Source of the DNA: a virus
DNA length: 36,134 nucleotides
Direction: 5' to 3' (one strand)
Virus record (IMG/VR): IMGVR_UViG_3300009181_000182
Span: 1 to 36,134 of that record
The notes under the pieces were generated by a model that saw nothing but the letters and a program-made list of their open reading frames with translations, had not been told where the DNA came from and searched no databases. The translations under genes and the position numbers were made by a program. Below are positions 1 through 5,404 of the stretch, piece by piece (within the stretch, counting starts at the first letter, position 1; each line of letters starts with the position of its first letter).

Positions 1-66
1 ACCAGTCTTTAGGTCAACCCATCTAGCTTGGTAATACTTGCCGTTTTTGTTTAGTGCGACAATCAT
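1..66 (-). CDS. Partial small protein, cut by the window edge
   Basis: An ATG at 64-66 opens a frame of 22 codons that runs off the left edge (MIVALNKNGKYYQARW...). Its ATG overlaps an in-frame TGA of another frame in an ATGA arrangement, which is the usual gene junction in this genome. The upstream AGAGAAG is a modest ribosome binding site. The NGKYYQARW stretch looks like a short basic beta-hairpin but is too short to assign. The function is unknown, and whether the frame continues beyond the window cannot be seen. Confidence 0.4.
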   Translation of the reverse strand, partial: MIVALNKNGKYYQARWVDLKTG

Positions 67-280
67 TTTTTAACTTCTCTACGGCGAATAGATTCTTCAA
101 GCGAGTGCAGAATCGCCGCGTAAGGCCAAATCTTGACATCTTTAATTGCATCTCCGCTTGCAACATGGTGGTGTATGTGGACAAAAGAGTTTCAATATCG
201 GAATCGACTGGAAACCATATTGCGATTCTTCCGCTGCGTGGACTGGTGTGTGGACTTGTACTTGACTTATTTTTTGCCAT
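23..280 (-). CDS. Hypothetical small protein, possibly frameshifted
   Basis: The frame encodes 85 residues. It starts at an ATG preceded by GAAGGA with five bases of spacing, a good ribosome binding site. The N-terminal part (residues 1-40) contains TSPHTSP, which is encoded by two copies of the AGTCCAC repeat. The C-terminal part is very basic and looks unlike a normal protein. A second frame, open from about 193 to 63, reads KDVKIWPYAAILHSLEESI and ends in a TGA that overlaps the next ATG. That frame has no start codon of its own. The real product may therefore switch frame near 170-195, through a sequence error or a true frameshift. No family is recognised. Confidence 0.45.
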   Translation of the reverse strand: MAKNKSSTSPHTSPRSGRIAIWFPVDSDIETLLSTYTTMLQAEMQLKMSRFGLTRRFCTRLKNLFAVEKLKNDCRTKQKRQVLPS

Positions 281-313
281 TGTGTTCCTTCGTGTGTGGA
301 CTAATGTGTGGAC
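176..313 (-). repeat. AGTCCACA iteron-like repeat cluster 1
   Basis: Five copies of the motif GTCCACA or a close variant (TGTGGAC on the plus strand) lie at 176-182, 237-244 (one mismatch), 249-256, 295-302 and 307-313. Two pairs have exactly 12-base spacing (237/249 and 295/307), close to one helical turn. The 295/307 pair sits just upstream of the ribosome binding site of the gene starting at 280. The others lie inside that gene. Confidence 0.7.
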
Positions 314-350
314 GAGATATGTAGCGAGTCTATCCGCTTTGTTTCATGCG

Positions 351-884
351 TCAAGTGCCGCTAGTTTCACGGATATCCCAACACGCGCTCCAAAGTATGC
401 GTTCGCGGTTTGCTTGGTCATCCGCTAGTTCCTCGGCGTTCCATGCGCCGTACTCGGACAATTCAGCGCGGATTTTGTCGGGTGTCATATCCCATTCAAT
501 GTCGGGAGATTTTACCCAGTGAGCTACTGCAAAGTCATTGGAGCCTTCCGTGTAGCAAGCTTGCACGGCTTCTATTGGAATTGTGATAGTTCCACGGTTT
601 CCCTGCCAAGTAATTTTCTTTGATTTTATATTCCGTTTCCATACTCGGAAATAAAAATCTGAATGGTTATAAATTACAATTTCGTGCTTATTTTTAATTG
701 GCGCGTCGATTTCAACTCCATTTATAACCATACCCATAAGCTTTGTAATGTGATTGTCTAGCTTGCGTATGTAATCGCTGTCTGCTAATTCTGCGAGTAT
801 TTCTTTTCGCATAAGTGCTTGCGTCACAGCCATTGAAGCAATAACTTTATTGCAATTTTTCCTGGATAATTTTTGAAGTGTCAT
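351..884 (-). CDS. Hypothetical protein, 177 aa
   Basis: The protein has 177 residues. It starts at an ATG that overlaps the stop of the 55-residue gene upstream (ATGA), so translation is probably coupled. The first 50 residues look helical (VTQALMRKEILAEL). A beta-rich middle follows (IVIYNHSDFYFRVWKRN, TITIPIEAVQACY), then a Trp-rich, acidic C-terminus (HWVKSPDIEWDM, ILWSACWDI). No catalytic motif, signal peptide or membrane segment is visible. It lies in the accessory region of small genes. I do not recognise a family. Confidence 0.75.
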   Translation of the reverse strand: MTLQKLSRKNCNKVIASMAVTQALMRKEILAELADSDYIRKLDNHITKLMGMVINGVEIDAPIKNKHEIVIYNHSDFYFRVWKRNIKSKKITWQGNRGTITIPIEAVQACYTEGSNDFAVAHWVKSPDIEWDMTPDKIRAELSEYGAWNAEELADDQANRERILWSACWDIRETSGT

Positions 885-1048
885 TTGATCGCCTCTGATA
901 ATTTAATGTACTTCCATTGGTGGTTATCGATTACATCAACAAAGCAAGCTTCCTGCACTGCTTGTTCCGTAGCGTAAGCCGAATGTGGCGACCACTCGCC
1001 CCAAGTGCGGCCCTCTCCATTTAATCTGCGAACTAATAATAAAAACAT
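881..1048 (-). CDS. Small hypothetical protein, 55 aa
   Basis: The frame has 55 codons, starting MFLLLVRRLNGEG. Its ATG is preceded by AAGGA with good spacing, and two AGTCCACA repeats lie immediately upstream of that site. It ends in ATGA overlapping the start of the 177-residue gene. The sequence is compact and soluble (WGEWSPHSAYATEQAVQEA, NHQWKYIKLSEAIK). It fills what would otherwise be a gap, which supports it being real. No function can be assigned. Confidence 0.65.
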   Translation of the reverse strand: MFLLLVRRLNGEGRTWGEWSPHSAYATEQAVQEACFVDVIDNHQWKYIKLSEAIK

Positions 1049-1063
1049 TTTTGTTTCCTTGTG

Positions 1064-1083
1064 TGTGGACTGGTGTGTGGACT
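1064..1083 (-). repeat. AGTCCACA iteron-like repeat pair 2
   Basis: Two perfect AGTCCACA copies (plus-strand TGTGGACT at 1064-1071 and 1076-1083) are spaced by 12 bases. They lie directly upstream of the AAGGA ribosome binding site of the 55-residue gene. Together with 1049-1144 they form the only notable content of this short intergenic segment. Confidence 0.75.
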
Positions 1084-1144
1084 AAAGCTAGAAACGATCT
1101 AGCAATCTTTCCGTTTTGTAAACTGCGCGCCTGGGTAGATTTTT

Positions 1145-1339
1145 TTAGTCATGCGGTAACTTCTTTATGAGCGCGACGATCTTGGCTAGGCTTTCCCTTT
1201 GTTGATCTTTGTAGCCGTACTCTCCCTTGGAAATATCGGGATTTTCTTTTGGTTGCCAATCGCCACTATGTAGTGGTTCGTTTCGATATTCGTCGATTAA
1301 AACCGCGATCTTTTCTAGGTCCTGTTCAAGCTTTGTCAT
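1145..1339 (-). CDS. Small hypothetical protein, 64 aa
   Basis: A 64-residue soluble protein with an acidic, helical N-terminus (KLEQDLEKIAVLIDEYRNE) and a helical C-terminus (QRESLAKIVALIKKLPHD). The start overlaps the stop of the upstream 79-residue gene as ATGA, and that gene ends in an AAGGGAGAAAAA stretch that serves as the ribosome binding site. No recognised domain. Confidence 0.65.
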   Translation of the reverse strand: MTKLEQDLEKIAVLIDEYRNEPLHSGDWQPKENPDISKGEYGYKDQQRESLAKIVALIKKLPHD

Positions 1340-1575
1340 TTTTTCTCCCTTGTTTGTCTATGTGAGGGCAGTTTATGCCTGTTCAGATATGCCCTAGCAA
1401 TGACTTCAAAGTCAACGCCGTAGTTGCTACACAATTCTTCGAATAGTTCCCAATCCAGGTCTGATTCGCCTTTGAGTACAGATAGGAAAACTTCGACGCA
1501 ATCGTCAGCACTCATATCTTGGTTAATTTTGTCCCACTTGTGGCGGAACGCATTCATAAATTTATCTCGTGTCAT
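1336..1575 (-). CDS. Small hypothetical protein, 79 aa
   Basis: A 79-residue protein, probably all-helical (NAFRHKWDKINQDMSADDCVEVFLSVL, WELFEELCSNYGVDFEVIARAYL). The ATG follows AAAGGA with good spacing. It overlaps the end of the 38-residue membrane peptide upstream by 14 bases and the start of the next gene by ATGA. The pattern resembles small phage early proteins, but no family is recognised. Confidence 0.7.
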   Translation of the reverse strand: MTRDKFMNAFRHKWDKINQDMSADDCVEVFLSVLKGESDLDWELFEELCSNYGVDFEVIARAYLNRHKLPSHRQTREKK

Positions 1576-1678
1576 TGTGTGATTCCTTTGTGTTTGTGAT
1601 ATTTAATAGTGTCAATACAATCGCGCTACATACGATGTAGGCGATTTCGATTTGTGCGAATACTGGTAGCTCGTTCAT
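1562..1678 (-). CDS. Small single-span membrane peptide, 38 aa
   Basis: A 38-codon frame starts MNELPVFAQIEIAYIV. Its start overlaps the stop of the upstream gene as ATGA, with GGAG in the end of that gene as ribosome binding site. Residues 5-28 form one hydrophobic segment (QIEIAYIVCSAIVLTLL), consistent with a single transmembrane helix. A short polar tail follows. It fills the otherwise unexplained gap 1576-1674. The function is unknown. Confidence 0.6.
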   Translation of the reverse strand: MNELPVFAQIEIAYIVCSAIVLTLLNITNTKESHNDTR

Positions 1679-1911
1679 GGTTTCTCCGCGTAGAAGTCTT
1701 CAGTATTCGACGGATTATCTTTTGCGAAGTCTATGAAAAAACTTTCTTCAGTACCTTGATGATGCCAAAATGTGTCTTCACATTCTTCGTCATCGTCATA
1801 TAGGGCGATTAGGACTTCCGTTCCGTTTTCTTCATCGGGTTCGTCTTTCCAAAATATGAGTGCTTCAAATACGCTGCGTTCGGGCTGTGGACTTGTGGAC
1901 TGATCTTTCAT
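1675..1911 (-). CDS. Acidic hypothetical protein, 78 aa
   Basis: A 78-residue, strongly acidic protein (DEPDEENGTE, YDDDEECED). Residues 4-8 (QSTSP) are encoded by two abutting AGTCCACA repeats. The start overlaps the upstream stop as ATGA, with AAGG upstream in the end of that gene. Very acidic small early proteins are often DNA mimics or inhibitors of host enzymes in phages, but nothing here proves that. A promoter-like site lies inside the gene at 1796-1814. Confidence 0.65.
   Translation of the reverse strand: MKDQSTSPQPERSVFEALIFWKDEPDEENGTEVLIALYDDDEECEDTFWHHQGTEESFFIDFAKDNPSNTEDFYAEKP
1796..1814 (-). promoter_or_regulatory. Promoter-like site C, candidate phage polymerase promoter
   Basis: The minus strand reads TCCTAATCGCCCTATATGA. 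This is the motif found behind the RNA polymerase gene (30658-30682) with one base missing after TAATC. It lies inside the 78-residue acidic gene, where it encodes VLIALYD, so a promoter role would be intragenic. Near identity over 19 bases to an intergenic copy is unlikely by chance. Confidence 0.45.
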
Positions 1912-1931
1912 AGTTGAACCTTCGTGTGGAC
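1886..1931 (-). repeat. AGTCCACA iteron-like repeat cluster 3
   Basis: Plus-strand TGTGGACT occurs at 1886-1893 and again immediately at 1894-1901. TGTGGACA follows at 1925-1931. The three copies straddle the junction between two genes and lie partly inside coding sequence. Confidence 0.7.
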
Positions 1932-2126
1932 AGATTCGACGGATACCTTGCCAGTTTTTTTATCGACTAGGTATGTAGTGCATTCGTAGCTAATTCCGAG
2001 CGCGTCAAGCTCCGCGTCGAGCGCGTCCCATGAATCGGCTAGTGGGCGCGTGGGTTTGTGGGCGCGTTGGCTAGTGTGTGGACTAGGCGCGCTTGCGTGT
2101 GGACGTGGTTTACGATTTTTAGGCAT
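1908..2126 (-). CDS. Hypothetical protein, 72 aa, basic proline-rich N-terminus
   Basis: The start is taken at the ATG at 2124-2126 (MPKNRKPRPHAS...), preceded by GGAG at about ten bases. The frame stays open upstream to an ATG at 2237, but that would overlap the zinc-binding gene and adds a poorly protein-like stretch. The N-terminus is basic and Pro/His-rich, partly encoded by AGTCCACAC repeats. The C-terminus (SWDALDAELDALGISYE, then VDKKTGKVSVESV) looks like a small folded alpha/beta unit. It ends in ATGA with the next gene. Function unknown. Confidence 0.6.
   Translation of the reverse strand: MPKNRKPRPHASAPSPHTSQRAHKPTRPLADSWDALDAELDALGISYECTTYLVDKKTGKVSVESVHTKVQL
2077..2104 (-). repeat. 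AGTCCACA iteron-like repeat pair 4
   Basis: Plus-strand TGTGGACT at 2077-2084 and TGTGGACG at 2098-2104 are spaced by 21 bases, about two helical turns. Both lie inside the 72-residue gene, where they encode parts of SPHTS and RPHAS. Confidence 0.6.
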
Positions 2127-2212
2127 TTTTATTTTTCTCCAGTGGCTAGGGTTTGAAGTAAGGATCAACGCCCATGCCACGCGCTCGCGAGCGTGGCTAG
2201 GGCGCGTTCCTT

Positions 2213-2425
2213 TTATCCGTGATAACTCGCGGCGCATGAACGGCTACAGAATGTCCCTTTTACTTCGTATTTGTTGTTTCGTGTTCCGTCCTGCTCTACG
2301 GTGATTTTGTACTGCTTTCCGTTTGTGGGTTGGCATCCGCACCATGTACAAGCTTCCGTAGTTGGCGTTGGCTTGTACGTCGTCGTGGTCCTTGCGAATG
2401 AATCGCGGTGGGTTGTGGTTCTCAT
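2213..2425 (-). CDS. Small zinc-binding-like protein, 70 aa
   Basis: The start is the ATG at 2423-2425, which overlaps the stop of the 39-residue peptide upstream (ATGA) and follows GAGGCG. The frame is open further upstream, but that part overlaps two other genes. Residues 26-31 (CTWCGC) and 60-64 (CSRSC) form two cysteine pairs flanking a short beta-like stretch (KQYKITVEQDGT). This is the layout of a treble-clef or zinc-ribbon knuckle. The N-terminus is Thr/Arg-rich. It could bind DNA or protein; no family is named. Confidence 0.65.
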   Translation of the reverse strand: MRTTTHRDSFARTTTTYKPTPTTEACTWCGCQPTNGKQYKITVEQDGTRNNKYEVKGTFCSRSCAASYHG

Positions 2426-2541
2426 TTTTCGCCTCGCGTGATTGTGAAGGTATGGAATACTGCAAGGGCAACGGTTCCTACGGCTAGGAACCAGAATATG
2501 ACGAGCGCGGGCGCGTCTAGTAGTGGTTCGGGGTTTATCAT
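2422..2541 (-). CDS. Small single-span membrane peptide, 39 aa
   Basis: A 39-codon frame starts MINPEPLLDAPALVIF. It is joined on both sides by ATGA overlaps, to the 172-residue gene upstream and the zinc-binding-like gene downstream. Residues 11-30 (PALVIFWFLAVGTVALAVF) form one clear hydrophobic helix, followed by a short basic tail. This is the second short membrane peptide hidden between accessory genes here. Function unknown. Confidence 0.65.
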   Translation of the reverse strand: MINPEPLLDAPALVIFWFLAVGTVALAVFHTFTITRGEK

Positions 2542-3056
2542 TCGCGCGCCCCTTCCCAACAAAACTGTGAAGCGTATTCAAGCGCGCGCGCGCGTGATAG
2601 TTCGCCTACGTCCGTCCAAGGGGTTCCCCAACACTGAACTTGTAAGCGCGCGGTGCATGGCATGGAATGGTCGTCTAGGTCGCCGATGATCCGCGCCGCG
2701 GGTCCACCCGTCGATAATTCGATCATGTATTCCATGTCCACTACTTCACTGCCTAGCTCATGCCAACATGAGCGAACGTTCAAGCTAAGCGGGTCCTCGC
2801 GGATAGCTTCCTCGGCATCCTCTACTCGGTCATTCCATGCGCGCGAGTTCTTGCTCGTGTTCTCGTTTAGATATGTAAGGGCAAGTTCAACGCGCTCTTG
2901 TTGCGTAGTGGCTGATTCTCCGCAAGCTTCTAGAGCTTCCGCGATTTCGTCCGCGTCCGTATTCTCTTGCGTGAACGGCGCGGTGAGCGCGTCTAGTAAT
3001 GCTTCTATGCTTTGTGCTTGCGCGCGTCCTTCGTCCTGTAGGCTTTGATCGTTCAT
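2538..3056 (-). CDS. Acidic hypothetical protein, 172 aa
   Basis: The start is taken at the ATG at 3054-3056, which overlaps the upstream stop as ATGA and follows AAGGGC. An ATG ten codons earlier would overlap the upstream gene. The protein is acidic and helical: a Gln/Asp-rich N-terminus, then AFTQENTDADEIAEALEACGES, ERVELALTYLNENTSK and VEDAEEAIREDPLSLNVRSCWHELG. It ends in a short domain with a Trp (LQVQCWGTPWTDVGELSRARAL). No motif identifies a function. The gene is GC-rich with many GCGC tetramers, unlike the structural genes. Confidence 0.7.
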   Translation of the reverse strand: MNDQSLQDEGRAQAQSIEALLDALTAPFTQENTDADEIAEALEACGESATTQQERVELALTYLNENTSKNSRAWNDRVEDAEEAIREDPLSLNVRSCWHELGSEVVDMEYMIELSTGGPAARIIGDLDDHSMPCTARLQVQCWGTPWTDVGELSRARALEYASQFCWEGARE

Positions 3057-3304
3057 CGCTTGCCCTTCTTGTCTACTACTAGGCATAAGCAGCTCGGTTG
3101 ATTCTTGCCGTTGGCTAGTTCATAGCCGAACGTGTTTTGGAATAGGTAGCGGAGTTGTAGATAGTCTTGCGCCGATTCGGGCGGCGCGATAGGCGAGGGC
3201 GTGAATTTTGTACGCGCGATCATGTTAATTTCGTCAACTAGAAACTTCTTGTTGATCTTTGTGAATTCTCTATGAAACGCGCGCTCTGCTTGTGCTTCCG
3301 TCAT
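3053..3304 (-). CDS. Small hypothetical protein, 83 aa
   Basis: An 83-residue protein starting MTEAQAERAFHREF. The ATG is preceded by CAAGGA with suitable spacing. The N-terminal half is helical and charged, the C-terminal half contains YLQLRYLFQNTFGYEL and ends in KKGKR. It is the first gene after the tandem hairpins that follow the clamp gene. ATGA joins it to the next gene. No family recognised. Confidence 0.7.
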   Translation of the reverse strand: MTEAQAERAFHREFTKINKKFLVDEINMIARTKFTPSPIAPPESAQDYLQLRYLFQNTFGYELANGKNQPSCLCLVVDKKGKR

Positions 3305-3339
3305 TGTGTGGTTCCTTGTGATAGTTGTGATAGTTAAGT

Positions 3340-3356
3340 CTTAGCAACGTGCTAAG
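3340..3356. promoter_or_regulatory. Perfect inverted repeat, operator-like or hairpin
   Basis: CTTAGCA at 3340-3346 and TGCTAAG at 3350-3356 form a perfect 7-base inverted repeat separated by three bases. It lies between the clamp terminator-like hairpin and the ribosome binding site of the 83-residue gene. The position fits either an operator or an RNA hairpin in the leader. Confidence 0.5.
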
Positions 3357-3359
3357 GAA

Positions 3360-3388
3360 GTGCGCCGCCATACTTCACGGCGGCGCGC
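3360..3388 (-). terminator. Strong GC hairpin after the clamp gene
   Basis: GCGCCGCC at 3362-3369 pairs with GGCGGCGC at 3379-3386, an eight-pair GC stem with a nine-base loop, extended by a wobble and a further G-C pair. It begins 20 bases after the clamp stop codon. No U-run follows on the minus strand, so it may be an RNA-stabilising or processing hairpin rather than a true rho-independent terminator. Confidence 0.5.
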
Positions 3389-3407
3389 GTTCCTAGGCGC
3401 GTTTGGT

Positions 3408-4235
3408 TTACTTGCTCAACAATGCTTCTATCCGCACTGGGGAAAAATTCGCTCCAGGGGCGACGTGTTCCGCGCTTGTTGGATCGTTTGAATCATCCTT
3501 TGAATCGTCGCGCGCGTCGCGCTTGGCGAGCATTTCCGCGCGTTGTTCGTCAAGCTTCATGCGTAGCGCGGTTTTGTAATCGTCGAGCTTGTCAGTTTTG
3601 CAAGGCATGAGTACCACCGTGTAGATAGTTCCGAATTCACCAACGCAAGTTGCAAGTGTCGCGCTCGATCCGTTGGTTTGAATTCGCATAGTGGCGCGTT
3701 CACCCTTGGCGCGGTTCTTGTTTACTACCTTGCAGAATGCGCCGAGTTCACCGAGCATTTCAAGCGCGATTGAAGTTACTTCCAACGTGCTTTTATTGTT
3801 TAGCATGATTGCATCCGTCATCTTGGGGATCACGTCCGCATATGGTGGAAATGTGCCGTCGATATACAAGCGCGTTTTGCCGTCGCTTCCGTTTGTCTTG
3901 TAGCACGTCGTATCGTTTTTTTCTATGGTTGTTTGGAATATGCCCTCTTTTTGAAGTGACAATCGCGAGTCGAGCGGTGATAGTTTGGTAATCCATTCGC
4001 AAGTATGCGCGCTCAAAATAAAGCTTTCCGTTCCGTGTTGAATTTCTGCAATTTCGGCTACGGCTAGTTTGCGTCCATCTGTCGCGACTACTTTTAATGA
4101 GTCCGCGTGTGCTACAATCTGAACGCCTTCAATCGCGTATCGGTTGGAACCCTTGCCATAAATATGTTCATCCGCGCGGAACGGTGCTAGTGCTTTCAAT
4201 GCTATTTGTAGTGCTTTGATATTCGTGACGATCAT
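3408..4235 (-). CDS. Shortened DnaN-like sliding clamp, 275 aa
   Basis: Several stretches match bacterial DNA polymerase III beta subunit. VVATDGRKLAV (residues 49-59) corresponds to TVATDGHRLAV of E. coli DnaN domain 2. GTFPPYADVIP (127-137) corresponds to GRFPDYRRVLP at the domain 2/3 boundary, and VVLMP (207-211) to the C-terminal VVMPM. The N-terminus begins about where DnaN domain 2 begins. About 212 residues thus cover two of the three DnaN domains, followed by a charged extension of about 60 residues (EQRAEMLAKRDARDDSKDD). DnaN is usually about 366 residues. A two-domain clamp would need three subunits to close a six-domain ring, as PCNA does; that is inference. The gene has its own sigma70-like promoter and a CAAGGA ribosome binding site. 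Confidence 0.7.
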   Translation of the reverse strand: MIVTNIKALQIALKALAPFRADEHIYGKGSNRYAIEGVQIVAHADSLKVVATDGRKLAVAEIAEIQHGTESFILSAHTCEWITKLSPLDSRLSLQKEGIFQTTIEKNDTTCYKTNGSDGKTRLYIDGTFPPYADVIPKMTDAIMLNNKSTLEVTSIALEMLGELGAFCKVVNKNRAKGERATMRIQTNGSSATLATCVGEFGTIYTVVLMPCKTDKLDDYKTALRMKLDEQRAEMLAKRDARDDSKDDSNDPTSAEHVAPGANFSPVRIEALLSK

Positions 4236-4267
4236 TGTCTTAGTGTCCTTGTGTAAGAGAATTTGAA

Positions 4268-4284
4268 GCTTGAACGTTTCAAGC
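4268..4284. promoter_or_regulatory. Inverted repeat in the clamp leader, operator-like
   Basis: GCTTGAA (4268-4274) and TTCAAGC (4278-4284) form a perfect 7-base inverted repeat around a three-base centre. It lies 10 bases downstream of the -10 element of the clamp promoter, where a repressor would block transcription start or early elongation. Confidence 0.45.
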
Positions 4285-4293
4285 CATACACTA

Positions 4294-4321
4294 AAGATAG
4301 TCTATATATAGAGCGCGTCAA
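4294..4321 (-). promoter_or_regulatory. Sigma70-type host promoter for the clamp gene
   Basis: On the minus strand, TTGACG (4321-4316) and TATCTT (4299-4294) form -35 and -10 elements with a 16-base spacer. The spacer contains the 12-base palindrome TCTATATATAGA (4301-4312), a possible operator. It points toward the clamp gene, whose ATG is about 60 bases away, so the clamp could be read by host polymerase early in infection. Confidence 0.6.
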
Positions 4322-4716
4322 GTCTGGTGCAAAAGAATCTACGATTTTGCGGGTGTGGATATGGCTAGTGAGGGCGTGATAGTTTTGGTTGTGGGTGGGT
4401 GCGTCTATGCGGACCTACGCGCCGACGCGGTCCGGCGCGCGAATTGCCGGCACGGCGAGCTTGCACCGGCGCGCCGGACCGTTCGCGTCCCTAGTGGTCT
4501 TGAACTATGGCAGTTCCTGCGCGTGGCGGGCGTTCGGCGCGCGATTGTGGCGCGCGCGCCCTTCGCGTGGCGTGAATCGCGATTCCAAGCGCGGGGGAAC
4601 GCGCGGCGCATGGGGGGGGCTGGGGGACTGGGCGGCCTGTGTGAATGTCAACCTGCCCTTCACAAGTTTTCTTCCATTTTTCAGAAGGTAAAGTTCTATG
4701 TGCTTCTCTAGGATGC
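4322..4716. other. GC-rich structured non-coding island
   Basis: No convincing gene lies here. Open frames on both strands are Arg/Ala-rich by-products of composition. The segment 4400-4640 is far richer in G+C than the rest of the window (48 of 60 bases at 4421-4480). It holds a 13-base inverted repeat (4428-4481), the palindrome GAATCGCGATTC (4574-4585), runs of alternating GC, and on the plus strand four G-tracts: 4593-4597, 4612-4619, 4622-4626 and 4630-4632. The G-tracts could form a G-quadruplex. Between the clamp promoter and the next gene upstream, it could be a replication origin or a structured RNA; neither is shown. Confidence 0.65.
4428..4481. repeat. 13-base GC inverted repeat
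   Basis: CGGTCCGGCGCGC (4428-4440) is perfectly complementary to GCGCGCCGGACCG (4469-4481), with 28 bases between. A competing inner stem GCCGG/CCGGC (4446-4450 with 4466-4470) lies inside. The structure would be very stable as RNA or as single-stranded DNA. Confidence 0.8.
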
Positions 4717-4742
4717 GTATAGGTTTCTCCCCTTTCCTATAC
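4717..4742. other. Inverted repeat downstream of the HExxE gene
   Basis: GTATAGG (4717-4723) and CCTATAC (4736-4742) form a 7-base inverted repeat around a purine-rich 12-base loop (AAAGGGGAGAAA on the minus strand). It begins 30 bases after the stop codon at 4772. No U-tract follows, so a terminator role is uncertain. Confidence 0.45.
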
Positions 4743-4771
4743 AGACCCCATAGAATCGCTTCTGCCGCGTT

Positions 4772-5137
4772 CTAGCGATCAGGACAGTCCTTGGTATTAC
4801 TTTGCTCTAAGAATCGATTGGGTAGCGCAGTGCTGCCTCGAAGCGCAGAAAGCCAGTCGTTAGAGGCTAGGGTGTTGTTAATGACCACTGCGCTTAGGGT
4901 TTGTTCCAGGATACGGATTTGGCACTCGGAGAGCTTGAGTCCGTAGGCTTCGCTTATGACCTCTAGGACTTCGTGTAGCAGGGTCATGGCAATGTGTTGG
5001 GGGTCGGTGACGGTTTCGTTTACGCGGATGGCGTAGTACGGATGGAGTTGGGACTCCCCCCAGTCGTTCTTGGCCAACTTGCAACTGGTGATGGGAATTG
5101 TGAGAGAGCCGATTTGAATTTCAAGGAAACGATCCAT
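4772..5137 (-). CDS. HExxE metallopeptidase-like phage protein, 121 aa
   Basis: The protein begins with a beta-rich segment (FLEIQIGSLTIPITSCKLAKNDWGE) and then has TLLHEVLEVISEAYGL at about residues 53-68. The order WGE, a short beta stretch, then TLLHE followed by a helix matches a common family of small phage proteins with an HExxH or HExxE motif, related in layout to ImmA/IrrE-type metallopeptidases. Here the second histidine is Glu, as in many members, so catalysis is uncertain. The ATG follows AAAGGGA with good spacing. It is the first gene after promoter-like site B, with a leader of about 180 bases. Confidence 0.6.
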   Translation of the reverse strand: MDRFLEIQIGSLTIPITSCKLAKNDWGESQLHPYYAIRVNETVTDPQHIAMTLLHEVLEVISEAYGLKLSECQIRILEQTLSAVVINNTLASNDWLSALRGSTALPNRFLEQSNTKDCPDR

Positions 5138-5315
5138 AGGCTTTCCCTTTTTATTAAATTTTATTTTTATTTTTTCTAAACAGAAGTGAGTACCCCTCTA
5201 TCTAGAATATTACATTTTCTTATTTTCTACTTCTCTTGTTTCTGCTTTGTTAGAATTCTTGGCGAGTTCCGAGTACCTAGTACCCTAGGAGAGATTTTTT
5301 TCTGTATCTACAACC

Positions 5316-5340
5316 CAGTCAGATAGAGCAGATTAGGAAA
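5316..5340 (-). promoter_or_regulatory. Promoter-like site B, candidate phage polymerase promoter
   Basis: The minus strand reads TTTCCTAATCTGC, then TCTATCTGACTG. It matches the site behind the RNA polymerase gene (30658-30682) at 22 of 25 positions. It lies after the terminator at 5405-5430 and before the left-hand gene block, the expected place for a promoter of a new transcription unit. From here to 5138 there is no gene; I see an A-rich leader and a small inverted repeat (CCTAG/CTAGG, 5276-5289). Confidence 0.6.
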
Positions 5341-5404
5341 TGCACTCTTTTTGTGTCTAAAAGTGGCGTTATTGAATCAGAATGGCATTTATTATCTTTA
5401 TGGC

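Noticed and set aside
1-66. Phage integrase N-terminal domain, suggested by NGKYYQARW
   Set aside because: Only 22 residues are visible and the pattern is common in small beta-hairpin proteins; no attachment site or lysogeny gene is seen.
54-428. 124-codon plus-strand frame over the left edge
   Set aside because: Lies opposite repeats and small minus-strand genes. It is Cys/Val-rich without a ribosome binding site and would be the only plus-strand gene.
4355-4711. Open frames of 118 and 100 codons on the plus strand and 68 on the minus strand in the GC-rich island
   Set aside because: The products are Arg/Ala-rich and low in information, as expected from GC-rich DNA without stops. No ribosome binding site or neighbour coupling, and the plus strand carries no other gene in the window.
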